Shown here: positions 47,645 through 56,135 of the stretch, piece after piece
Layout: the number at the start of each line of letters is the position of its first letter
Position numbering within the stretch: position 1 is the first letter of the stretch
Assembly: GCF_049994905.1 (NCBI RefSeq)
Contig: NZ_CP188258.1
Coordinates: 496,001 to 560,000, forward strand
Length of the DNA stretch: 64,000 nucleotides
Origin: Diaminobutyricibacter sp049994905
GTDB lineage: Bacteria; Actinomycetota; Actinomycetes; Actinomycetales; Microbacteriaceae
Reading direction: 5' to 3'
Program-made: the position numbers and the translations under genes
The notes under the pieces: generated by a model
Database searches by the model: none
What the model was told of the DNA's origin: nothing
What the model saw: only the letters and a program-made list of their open reading frames with translations

Positions 47645-48355
47645 ATGCCCGCAACCGCCCTGCCCTCGAGCGGCGATGCACCGAAAGATCCAGCAGGAGC
47701 TGCCAAGACCTGCGACGCGCGTGGAATGGCCGAGATCCACCGGCTGTTCCGTTCCGGGTTCGCCGAGGGGCCCGCGCTGGTCTCGGGTGTTGCCGACGGC
47801 GACTCTGCGCACGCGGATGTCGTCGGCGATCACCTCTCGATGCTGTCCGTCGAACTCCACGCGCATCACGAAGGCGAAGACACCCACCTGTGGGGAACGC
47901 TCGAGCAGCGCACGCCCGCGTGCTCTGTGCACGTCGAGCGCATGAAGCAGCACCACGCCGAGTTGCTCGTGCACCTGAAGGAGATGGATGCCGCACTGCC
48001 CGCCTGGCGGGCGAGCGGGCGGGAAGCGGATGCGGTCACCGTGCGATCAGCCCTCGACGGAATCAACGCCGCTCTCGCTGTGCACCTGCCCGACGAGGAG
48101 GCGAACATCGTTCCCGTCATCGAGACGACGCTGACACCGAAAGAGGTCGAGTGGTTCGCAGACCACGGGCGCAAGGCGACCCCGAAAGGCAAGACCTGGG
48201 AGACGTTGGGCGCGATTCTCGCAGCCCAGCCCGACGGCGGCGCCGAATGGCAGCGTGAGAACCTGCCGGCGCCGGCCCGGCTGCTGTGGCGCATCGTCGG
48301 CAAAAGACAGTACGAGAAGAACCGGCAGGAACTGACCCGAGGTGTTGCAGGGTGA
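47645..48355 (+). CDS. Hemerythrin (HHE)-domain protein
   Basis: A 236-residue protein with a four-helix hemerythrin-type bundle. Candidate iron ligands are in MAEIHRLFRSGF, SVELHAHHEGEDTHLWGTLE, MKQHHAELLVHLKEMD and VHLPDEEANIVPVIE, in the right order. Such proteins bind a di-iron centre and handle O2, NO or iron. The C-terminal about 60 residues (WETLGAILAAQPDGGAEWQR) form an extension typical of actinobacterial members. The ATG at 47645 has GGAG six nt upstream; a GTG at 47639 is the alternative. Confidence 0.85.
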   Translation: MPATALPSSGDAPKDPAGAAKTCDARGMAEIHRLFRSGFAEGPALVSGVADGDSAHADVVGDHLSMLSVELHAHHEGEDTHLWGTLEQRTPACSVHVERMKQHHAELLVHLKEMDAALPAWRASGREADAVTVRSALDGINAALAVHLPDEEANIVPVIETTLTPKEVEWFADHGRKATPKGKTWETLGAILAAQPDGGAEWQRENLPAPARLLWRIVGKRQYEKNRQELTRGVAG

Positions 48356-48421
48356 GACCGCTGCCCGGGTGAGACGGGCATCGGCGATACTGGTGAGTCT
48401 GTACCGTCTGGAGGACGATCC

Positions 48422-48907
48422 ATGCTCACGCTCACCGAGAAGGCCATCCGCGAATCGTTTGTGAACGCGTCGCGTAAAGAGGTCTCCGACCTGACCTTGC
48501 CGGAAGGGTTCGGCGACATCGACTGGGACAGGCTCGACTATCTCGGCTGGCGCGACCGCAAGATCGCGAGGCGCGCCTACGTCGTGGTGCCGAGCAGCGA
48601 TGGGATGGTGGGCATCCTTCTCAAGCGGGCGGAGGCCACGCCCCGCGCACGCGCCCAGTGCTCATGGTGCCAGGACGTGCAACTGCCGAACGATGTCGTG
48701 TTGTACGCCGCGAAGCGGTCGGGTCAGGCGGGTCGCAACGGCAACACGGTCGGCACGCTGGTCTGCGCCGACTTCGAATGCTCGTCGAACGTGCGCAAGC
48801 TGCCGCCGCTCGCCTATGTCGGCTTCGACCGGGATGCTGCGCGTGAGGAGCGCATCGCCCGCCTGCAGGTGCGGGCGGCAGGGTTCGCGGGGTCCGTCCT
48901 GGAGTAG
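48422..48907 (+). CDS. FBP (EF-G-binding, FusB-like zinc-finger) protein
   Basis: A 161-residue protein. The N-terminal helical part TEKAIRESFVNASRKEVSDL is followed by a treble-clef zinc finger with CSWC and CADFEC cysteine pairs (AQCSWCQDVQLPNDVVLYAA; TLVCADFECSSNVRKLPPLA). This is the FBP_C family related to FusB, which binds elongation factor G and can release it from the ribosome. GGAGG precedes the ATG at 48422. In actinobacteria these are housekeeping-like genes; whether it gives fusidic acid tolerance cannot be told. Confidence 0.9.
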   Translation: MLTLTEKAIRESFVNASRKEVSDLTLPEGFGDIDWDRLDYLGWRDRKIARRAYVVVPSSDGMVGILLKRAEATPRARAQCSWCQDVQLPNDVVLYAAKRSGQAGRNGNTVGTLVCADFECSSNVRKLPPLAYVGFDRDAAREERIARLQVRAAGFAGSVLE

Positions 48908-48925
48908 TCGTGCCCAGAAAGAACG

Positions 48926-49531
48926 TTATCGGCGGCCTTCGACCGTAAGGCTGGCCTTCGAGTCCAGTCCGGCTGCGCGCGCCTGCAGATCGTTCAAGGC
49001 ACCTGCGGCGTGAAGGGAGAACGGTTCGTCAGCAGGGGACGCGAGCCAGCGCTCGAAGCCGACCGAGAAGGCGAGCATCCCCAGTTCCGCCCCGAGCCGG
49101 GCGCTCAGATCGTCTGCTCCCCGTTCGTGCAGGGCATCGCTGATCGACCTGGCGATCCGGGCATGCTTGAGCAGTCCCCGCTCCTGGACTTCGGCATTCC
49201 CCGCGACCACGAGCACGCGTGTGGCCGCCTTCGCCCGCTGCTGTGAGGTCATCGCGACGTCGGCGGACGCGAACGCGTTGTGCAGGCACTCGATGAGCGT
49301 GGCATCGGGGGAGGCGGCCCGGATGCCGTCGGCGAAGAGTCCGACCAGTACGTCTTCACCGCCGAACAGGACCTCCCGCTTGTCGGCGAAGTGGCGGAAG
49401 AACGTGGCGCGGTTCAAGCCGGCGCGATCAGCGATCTGCGCGACGGTCGTCTCTTCGTAGCCGTTCTCGACGAACAGGTCGAGTGCGGCGCTTTCCAGGC
49501 GCTCACGCGCATCCGGTGCCCACCTGCTCAT
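48926..49531 (-). CDS. TetR-family transcriptional regulator
   Basis: A 201-residue repressor. The N-terminal helix-turn-helix is ALDLFVENGYEETTVAQIAD RAGLNRATFFRHFADKREVL; the ligand-binding C-terminal domain follows. The ATG at 49531 is chosen; a GTG at 49537 is possible. Divergent from the epimerase-like gene with a 17-bp palindrome in between, so it most probably represses that gene and itself. Confidence 0.93.
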   Translation of the reverse strand: MSRWAPDARERLESAALDLFVENGYEETTVAQIADRAGLNRATFFRHFADKREVLFGGEDVLVGLFADGIRAASPDATLIECLHNAFASADVAMTSQQRAKAATRVLVVAGNAEVQERGLLKHARIARSISDALHERGADDLSARLGAELGMLAFSVGFERWLASPADEPFSLHAAGALNDLQARAAGLDSKASLTVEGRR

Positions 49532-49579
49532 CGGCACAGTCTAAGCGACGCGACCGGATCGCATCATTGCGCGATTTTG

Positions 49580-49596
49580 ATGCGACTGAGTCGCAT
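49580..49596. promoter_or_regulatory. TetR-type operator
   Basis: ATGCGACT-G-AGTCGCAT, a perfect 8-bp inverted repeat with a 1-nt centre, in the 77-bp space between the divergent tetR-type and epimerase-like genes. Size and position are right for a TetR dimer. Confidence 0.7.
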
Positions 49597-49608
49597 GGAG
49601 GTGTTACA

Positions 49609-50498
49609 GTGAACCTCATGCGCATCTTCGTCACCGGGGCTTCCGGTTGGGTCGGCTCATCTGTCGTCCCCGAACTTCTCAGCGGCGGTCACCAGGTTGT
49701 CGGGCTGGCCCGTTCGGACGCGTCCGCCACAGCTGTCGCCGATCTCGGCGCCGAGGTGTTGCGCGGCGACCTGAACGACACGGACGTGCTGCGCGCCGGC
49801 GCTCTCGACAGCGATGGCGTCATCCACCTGGCCTTCGTCGTGCCGAGCGTGAGCGAGGCTGCGACGCAGACCGACGCCAGGGCCGTCGAGACGTTTGCGA
49901 CAACCCTCGCCGACACCGGCAAGCCGCTGGTGGTCTCCGGCGGAACGCTCACCGTGCCCGGACGAGTCGCCACCGAACGCGACGAGCTCGTCGCCGCCGG
50001 GCCGATCGCGGCTCGCATCACCAACATGAAGGCCGCACTCGCGGCGGCAGACCGGGGTGTTCGTTCCTGCCTGGTCATGCTGCCCCGCTCGGTGCACGGC
50101 GCCGGGGACCGTCACGGCTTCATCCCCCAGCTCATCGCCATGGCCCGCACCAGGGGCATCTCCGGCTACATCGGCGAGGGTCGAGCCGTTGGCCTGCCGT
50201 CCATGTGAAGGACGCCGCACGTCTCTACCGTCTGGCCGTCGAGCGCGCCCCCGCCGGCGCGGTGCTCAACGCTGTCGGCGACGAAGGTGTGCCTGTCCGC
50301 GAGATCGCCGAGGCCATCGGTCGCCACCTGAACCTGCCGGCCGCCCCGCTCCCCGCCGCGGAGTATGAGGGAATGTTCGTGCGCCTGCTCACCACCGACA
50401 TGCCCGCCTCCAGTGCCATCACCCAAACCCTGCTCGGCTGGACGCCCACCCACCCCGGCCTCATCGAGGACATCGAACTGGGTCACTATTTCGCGTAG
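49609..50498 (+). pseudogene. NAD(P)-dependent epimerase/SDR (atypical), frameshifted
   Basis: The first part (49609-50180) starts MRIFVTGASGWVGSSVVPEL, the extended-SDR Rossmann motif, and runs to GISGYIGEG before ending at TGA 50206-50208 in the wrong frame. The correct continuation, RWPAVHVKDAARLYRLAVER, is found one frame over and runs to 50498. It matches the atypical SDR pattern G-x-G-x-x-R-W-P-A-V-H-x-x-D-A-A. The junction (about 50178-50188) behaves as one missing base. GGAGG seven nt before the GTG at 49609 supports that start over the ATG at 49618. Intact length would be about 296 residues. Real mutation or sequence error. Confidence 0.82.
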
Positions 50499-50625
50499 CG
50501 CTCAAATGAGCGGTCTACCCCCGGACGAGTTTTCTGTACGTTCATTCAGAATACAGAGTCCGGTTTCAGGCAATCCCTAGGTTGACCGAGGACTCATCCG
50601 CCCTCCATCTCTCAAGGAGAACACA

Positions 50626-53600
50626 ATGTCAACCAGATTCGGCAGGCTGGCGCGTGCCACCGTCGCCGCGATCGCGGGAGCCGGCCTCGCCGCCGGCGCC
50701 TTGGTCGCGTCGCCGGCGTTCGCCAGCACAGACGGCACCGGTGTCGTCATCAACGAGGCCTATCTCTCCGGCGGCAGCGCCGGAGCGGCCTACTCCAGCA
50801 AGTTCGTCGAGCTCTACAACCCGGGCTCGCAGGCCGTCAGTCTCACGGGCTGGAGCGTGCAGTATCGGCCCGCCACGGGAACGGGCGCCTCAACCGGTGT
50901 CGTGCCCCTGAGCGGGACGATCGCCGCGAAGAGCTATTTCCTCGTCGGTGGCGGCTCCAACGGAACCAACGGAGCGGCCCTGCCCGCACCCGACGTCTCG
51001 AGCAACGCCCTGAACCCGAGCGGAACGACGGGCACGCTCATCCTGGCGACAACGGCGACGGCGCTCACCGTCCCGTCCGGCTCCGTGACGAATGCCCCGA
51101 ACGTCGCCGACCTTCTCGGCTATGGCACGTCCAACACGTTTGAGAAGGCCAAGGCGGTCGCGCCGACCGGGAACACCGACGTCAAGTCGTTCGTACGCGG
51201 CGATTTCGCCGACACCGACGACAACAGCGCGGACTTCGGTCTGACGGCGACCATCACGCCCCAGAACTCGGCCAGCCCGGCAGAGGGAACCGACCCCGGG
51301 AACGGTACGGACCCCGGAGACGGCACCGACCCCGGAACCGGCGGCGACCCGGGTCCGCCCGGGACCGTCAGCATCGCTGACATCCAGGGAACCGGCGACG
51401 TCAGCCCGAAGGCCGGCGCGACGGTCGCCACCGTCGGCGTGGTCACCGCACAGTATGCGACCGGCGGCTTCAACGGCTTCTACATCCAGACCCCGGGTAC
51501 CGGTGGCGCTGTCGACCTCGCCGGCCACACCGCATCCGACGCGGTCTTCGTCTTCGGGTCCGCTTTCGCTGGCACGGTCGCACCTGGCGACTACGTGAAG
51601 GTGACCGGCGCCGTCAGCGAGTTCAACGGGCTCACGGAGATCACCGCAAGCGCTGTCTCCAAGCTCGACGCCTCGACGGTGACAGCTCCGGTGCCCGCGA
51701 CCGTCGGGCTTCCGGGGACTGCCGCACAGCGAGAAAGCCTCGAGGGCATGCTGATCGCGCCGCAAGGAGCGTTCACCGTCACCGACGTCTACTCGGCCAA
51801 CCAGTATGGAGAGATCGCTCTCGCTGCCGGCGACAAGCCGCTGGTGCAGGCGACCGAGACCGCCCGTCCCGGTTCGGCGGAGTACACGGCTGCGCTCGCA
51901 GCCAATGCCGCCCGCTCCGTCACGCTCGACGACGGGGCATCGACCAACTTCCTCAGCGCGGCCAACAAGTCGAAGCCGTTGCCGTACCTCTCACTGACCG
52001 CTCCGGTCCGCGTCGGCGAGGCCGTGACCTTCACACGGCCCGTTGTCCTCGACTACCGCAACAGCGCCTGGAAGTTCCAGCCCACCGCCGAACTGACCCC
52101 TGCGAACGCGGCAGCCGTGCAGCCGGTGGCGTTCTCGAATACGCGCAGTGCTGCACCTGTGAACGTGGGCGGCGACCTCCGCCTGGCCACCTTCAACGTG
52201 TTGAACTATTTCACGACGACCGGCGACCAGCTGAGCGGATGCACGTTCTACACCGATCGCGACGGCAACAGGATCACCGTGAACACAGGCTGCGATGCCC
52301 GCGGTGCGGCCGACGCGACCAGTCTCAAGCGGCAGCAGGACAAGATCGTCGCGGCGATCAATGGCCTCACCGCCGACGTGGTGTCGCTCGAAGAGATCGA
52401 GAACTCGGCGCGGTTCGGTCTGAACCGCGATGACGCGCTGTCGACGCTTGTCGCTGCGCTCAACACCGCAGCAGGAAGCGACGTGTGGGCGTATGTGAAG
52501 TCGCCCTCGACTGTCCCGTCCAGCGAAGACGTCATCCGCACCGCCTTCATCTATAAGAAGGCGAACGCACAGCCGGTCGGTGAGTCGCGCATCCTCGACG
52601 ATGTCGCATTCAGCAACGCTCGGCAGCCGCTGGCACAGGCCTTCAAGAAGGTCGGAACGAAGGACTCGTCCGCGTTCGTCGCGATCGTCAACCACTTCAA
52701 GTCCAAGGGCTCGGGCACGGGGGCGGATGCAGACCAGGGCGACGGCCAGGGCGCATCGAATGCGTCACGGGTCAAGCAGGCGCAGGCCCTGGTGGCCTTC
52801 GCGAACGAGCGCAAAGCGACCCTCGGCCTCGACAAGGTGCTCCTGATCGGCGACTTCAACGCCTACCTCAACGAAGACCCGATCAAGGTCCTCACCGACG
52901 CCGGCTACATCGACCAGGTCACGAGCCGCACCCGGAAGTACACGTACTCGTTCGACGGCACGGTCGGATCGCTCGACCACGTGCTCGCCTCGCCGGCCGC
53001 CGACAAGGCGATCTCGGGCGCCGATGTGTGGAACATCAACTCGGTCGAATCGGTCGCTCTAGAGTACAGCCGGTACAACTACAACGTCACCAACTTCTAC
53101 GCGGCCGACCCTTACCGGTCGAGCGACCACGACCCGATCGTGGTGGGACTCGGGCTCAAGGCCGCCCCGGTGACGCTGAACCTGCTGAACATCAACGATT
53201 TCCACGGCCGGATCGACAGCAACACTGTGAAGTTCGCCGGCACCGTCGAGAAACTGCGGGCGCAGGCGGGCGACGCGAATTCGCTCTTCCTCTCCGACGG
53301 CGACAACATCGGTGCGTCCTTGTTCGCCTCGGCGTCCGCCGGTGACATCCCGACGATCGACGTGCTCAATGCGCTCGAACTGAAAGCGAGTTCGGTGGGC
53401 AACCACGAGTTCGACAACGGCTTCTCCGACCTGACCGGCCGGGTGAAGGACGCCGCCGCATTCAGCTACCTCGGCGCCAACGTGTACAAGAAGGGCACGA
53501 CGGACCCGGCACTTCCGGAGTACGCCGTGTTCGCAGTGGACGGCCTCAAGGTCGGCGTGATCGGAGCGGTGACCGAGGAGACCCCGGCCCTCGTCTCGCC

Positions 53601-55356
53601 GGGCGGCATCTCGACGCTCGACTTCGGCGACCCGGTGGCAGCGGTGAACCGCGTCGCGACGCAGCTCACCGACGGGGACCCGTCGAACGGCGAAGCGGAT
53701 GTGCTGGTGGCGGAATACCACGAGGGCGCCGGCTTCGGCACGCCCGACGGCTCGACCCTCGAGAAGGAGCTTGCCGCAGGCGGCGCCTTCGCCGACATCG
53801 TCACCAAGACGAGCCCGAAGGTCGCGGCCATCTTCACCGGCCATACCCACAAGCAGTACGCGTGGGACGCCCCGGTCCCCGGTGTCGACGGAGCAACCCG
53901 TCCCATCGTCCAGACCGGCAGCTACGGTGAGAACATCGGTCAGGTCACGCTGACGGTGGATCCGGAGACCGACGCGGTCACCGGCCACACCGCCCGCAAT
54001 GTGGCCCGCACGACGGAAACCGACGCATCCCTCGTCGCCGCGTACCCCCGGGTCGCGACCGTGAAGACGATCGTCGACAAGGCGCTCGCCGATGCAGCGG
54101 TCATCGGCAACCAGAAGGTCGGCTCGGTGACGAAGGACATCACCACGGCCTACCTCGGCGGTGCCCGTGACGACCGGATGAGCGAGTCCACCCTGGGCAA
54201 CCTGGTCGCCGATTCCCTGCTCACCACCCTTTCGCCCGCGGAGCTCGGCGGTGCCGAGATCGGTGTGGTGAACCCGGGCGGCCTCCGTGCCGACCTGCTG
54301 TACGGCGCAGACGGGAGCATCAGTTACGCCCAGGCGAACGCGGTGCTCCCGTTCGTGAACAACCTGTGGACGACGACCCTCACCGGGGCGCAGTTCAAGC
54401 AGGCGCTCGAACAGCAGTGGCAGCGGAACGCGGACGGCACCGTGCCGAGCCGGCCGTTCCTGAACCTCGGTCTGTCGAAGAACGTCAGCTACACCTACGA
54501 CGCCTCCCGTGCCGAGGGCGACCGCATCACCAGCATCATCGTGAACGGTCAGCCGATCGATGTGGCGAAACCGTACCGGATCGGGTCATTCTCGTTCCTC
54601 GTGCAGGGCGGGGACAACTTCCGCGCCTTCGCTGCAGGAACGAACACGAAGGACTCGGGCCTCATCGACCGTGACGCCTGGATCGGTTACTTGCAGAAGA
54701 ACAGCCCGGTCTCGCCGAGCTTCGCCAAGCGCGGCGTCAGCGTCAGCGGTGTACCGACCGGTGTGCTGCAGCGGGGCGAGCAGGTGTCGTTCACGGTGTC
54801 GAAGCTGAATCTGACCTCACTCGGCAGCCCGGCGAACACGTCGCTTCAGCTGACCTGGGCGGGCAGTTCGGCCGCGCTCGGCAGCGTGCCGGTGGATGCT
54901 GCCGGCACGGCGACCGTGTCGTTCACTGTTCCAGCGGACGCGGCGGGGGCGGGCACGCTGGTCCTCTCGGCTCCGGACTCGGGTACGACGGTCCGCGTCG
55001 CACTCACCGTGGCGGAGCTGCCGGCGAACCCGAAGCCCTCGGGTGACCCGACGGCGGCCAGTCACTCCGTGCTGAAGAAAGCGCTCGAGGATCTGGTGAC
55101 GGTCGATCGGGGCACCTACCGTGCCGGCGACAGCATCCGGATCGCGGTCGGAGCAGGGCACGCGGGCGATTGGGTCTCGGTGTGGGCCTATTCGCCGGCG
55201 AAGGACATCGGGGGACGCTGGGTCCAGGTACCGGATGACGGCATCCTGAAGCTGACCCTGACGTCGTGGATCGGCAACGGCAACACGACCCTGTCCGTCC
55301 AGAATGCGGCGGACCAGGTGCTCGGCTGGACGACCTTCAAGGTCGTCTCGAAGTAG
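50626..55356 (+). CDS. Secreted ExeM/NucH-type nuclease fused to 5'-nucleotidase
   Basis: A 1576-residue exported multidomain enzyme. Signal peptide 1-33 ends SPAFA. Domains: lamin-tail LTD (about 38-150, GVVINEAYLSGGSAG), a Gly/Asp/Pro linker (about 215-245), an OB-fold (about 247-365), endonuclease/exonuclease/phosphatase (about 515-840, LRLATFNVLNYFTT; LLIGDFNAYLNEDPI; SDHDPIVV), metallophosphatase 5'-nucleotidase (about 847-1130; NINDFHGRI, SDGDN, GNHEFDNG, TGHTHK), its C-terminal substrate domain (about 1155-1330), then Ig-like domains. It would degrade extracellular DNA and dephosphorylate the nucleotides. GTTCATTCAG at 50540-50549 resembles half of an actinobacterial PHO box. AAGGAGA precedes the ATG. 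Confidence 0.93.
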   Translation: MSTRFGRLARATVAAIAGAGLAAGALVASPAFASTDGTGVVINEAYLSGGSAGAAYSSKFVELYNPGSQAVSLTGWSVQYRPATGTGASTGVVPLSGTIAAKSYFLVGGGSNGTNGAALPAPDVSSNALNPSGTTGTLILATTATALTVPSGSVTNAPNVADLLGYGTSNTFEKAKAVAPTGNTDVKSFVRGDFADTDDNSADFGLTATITPQNSASPAEGTDPGNGTDPGDGTDPGTGGDPGPPGTVSIADIQGTGDVSPKAGATVATVGVVTAQYATGGFNGFYIQTPGTGGAVDLAGHTASDAVFVFGSAFAGTVAPGDYVKVTGAVSEFNGLTEITASAVSKLDASTVTAPVPATVGLPGTAAQRESLEGMLIAPQGAFTVTDVYSANQYGEIALAAGDKPLVQATETARPGSAEYTAALAANAARSVTLDDGASTNFLSAANKSKPLPYLSLTAPVRVGEAVTFTRPVVLDYRNSAWKFQPTAELTPANAAAVQPVAFSNTRSAAPVNVGGDLRLATFNVLNYFTTTGDQLSGCTFYTDRDGNRITVNTGCDARGAADATSLKRQQDKIVAAINGLTADVVSLEEIENSARFGLNRDDALSTLVAALNTAAGSDVWAYVKSPSTVPSSEDVIRTAFIYKKANAQPVGESRILDDVAFSNARQPLAQAFKKVGTKDSSAFVAIVNHFKSKGSGTGADADQGDGQGASNASRVKQAQALVAFANERKATLGLDKVLLIGDFNAYLNEDPIKVLTDAGYIDQVTSRTRKYTYSFDGTVGSLDHVLASPAADKAISGADVWNINSVESVALEYSRYNYNVTNFYAADPYRSSDHDPIVVGLGLKAAPVTLNLLNINDFHGRIDSNTVKFAGTVEKLRAQAGDANSLFLSDGDNIGASLFASASAGDIPTIDVLNALELKASSVGNHEFDNGFSDLTGRVKDAAAFSYLGANVYKKGTTDPALPEYAVFAVDGLKVGVIGAVTEETPALVSPGGISTLDFGDPVAAVNRVATQLTDGDPSNGEADVLVAEYHEGAGFGTPDGSTLEKELAAGGAFADIVTKTSPKVAAIFTGHTHKQYAWDAPVPGVDGATRPIVQTGSYGENIGQVTLTVDPETDAVTGHTARNVARTTETDASLVAAYPRVATVKTIVDKALADAAVIGNQKVGSVTKDITTAYLGGARDDRMSESTLGNLVADSLLTTLSPAELGGAEIGVVNPGGLRADLLYGADGSISYAQANAVLPFVNNLWTTTLTGAQFKQALEQQWQRNADGTVPSRPFLNLGLSKNVSYTYDASRAEGDRITSIIVNGQPIDVAKPYRIGSFSFLVQGGDNFRAFAAGTNTKDSGLIDRDAWIGYLQKNSPVSPSFAKRGVSVSGVPTGVLQRGEQVSFTVSKLNLTSLGSPANTSLQLTWAGSSAALGSVPVDAAGTATVSFTVPADAAGAGTLVLSAPDSGTTVRVALTVAELPANPKPSGDPTAASHSVLKKALEDLVTVDRGTYRAGDSIRIAVGAGHAGDWVSVWAYSPAKDIGGRWVQVPDDGILKLTLTSWIGNGNTTLSVQNAADQVLGWTTFKVVSK

Positions 55357-55367
55357 CGCGGTAGCAG

Positions 55368-55404
55368 CGGCCGCCGGGCGCAGCACTCCTGCACCCGGCG
55401 GCCG
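55368..55404 (+). terminator. Strong terminator hairpin after the nuclease gene
   Basis: CGGCCGCCGGG (55368-55378) pairs perfectly with CCCGGCGGCCG (55394-55404), an 11-bp stem with a 15-nt loop, 12 nt after the stop codon. Confidence 0.75.
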
Positions 55405-55439
55405 TCCGTGCATCCGGCGTATGCGCTGCGTCGACCCGT

Positions 55440-56045
55440 TCACCCTGCCGTGGTCGGCGCCCCCAGATTGTCGGCGACTGCCCGCATCGCTGATTCGGCG
55501 GATTCGACGGTGATCAGGCTGTTCCCCGCGACGATGTGGAGTCCGTACGCGTCTTCGAGCGCGACGAGGTTCATGGCGAGCGTGCGCACCGGCAGCGGCA
55601 GGTCGAAGACGCCGGATGCGATGCCGAGTTCGAGGATGCCCGTGTAGGTCGCAAGCTGGCGCGTGTACATGCGCTCCACCAGTTCGTCGTGCAGGGCGGA
55701 GGTGCCCGCGAGCACGTCGAACTCGTAGAGCAGGCGCATCAGCGCATCGTCGGGCCCGCTCGGCAGGCCGGCGCGGATGGCCGCGGCGAGCTTCTCCTGC
55801 GGCCGGTCGATCGTTGCGACGACGGCGTCGCGCTGGTCGCAGAAGCGCTCGAGCCCGGCACGGTGGGCTTCGATGAGCAGCATGTCGAGGTCGTCGTAGT
55901 AGTAGAGGATCGCGCCCCTGGTCAGGCCCGCTTTTGCGGCGACATCGGCGAGGGAGAGCGACCGGAGGCCGTGCTCTGAGACGGCGTCGATCGTGGCTTC
56001 GACGAGCCCCGCGCGCCTCTCGTCCTGGTTCTTGGATCGCGCCAT
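55440..56045 (-). CDS. TetR-family transcriptional regulator
   Basis: A 201-residue regulator. The helix-turn-helix is ATIDAVSEHGLRSLSLADVA AKAGLTRGAILYYYDDLDML, close to the BetI-like subgroup. The ATG at 56045 is used; the longer frame to 56105 would run through the operator. Divergent from the APC permease with an intervening palindrome, so probably represses the permease-amidohydrolase operon in response to an amine or amino acid; the ligand is inferred. Confidence 0.92.
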   Translation of the reverse strand: MARSKNQDERRAGLVEATIDAVSEHGLRSLSLADVAAKAGLTRGAILYYYDDLDMLLIEAHRAGLERFCDQRDAVVATIDRPQEKLAAAIRAGLPSGPDDALMRLLYEFDVLAGTSALHDELVERMYTRQLATYTGILELGIASGVFDLPLPVRTLAMNLVALEDAYGLHIVAGNSLITVESAESAMRAVADNLGAPTTAG

Positions 56046-56083
56046 GTCCTTGACACTAGCGGATGGGCATGCCACACTTCTGG

Positions 56084-56111
56084 AATTCTTTGACACAGGC
56101 GTCAAAGAATT
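56084..56111. promoter_or_regulatory. TetR-type operator
   Basis: AATTCTTTGAC (56084-56094) and GTCAAAGAATT (56101-56111) form a perfect 11-bp inverted repeat with a 6-nt spacer between the divergent tetR-type and permease genes. A possible -35 box TTGACA lies at 56050-56055, placing the operator over the permease transcription start. Confidence 0.75.
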
Positions 56112-56135
56112 ACTGACGACACGATGGGATGACCG

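Noticed and set aside
50499..50512. CGCTCA-AA-TGAGCG as a terminator of the epimerase gene
   Set aside because: The 2-nt loop is too small for a stable hairpin; it may be a fortuitous palindrome or an operator, so it was not listed.
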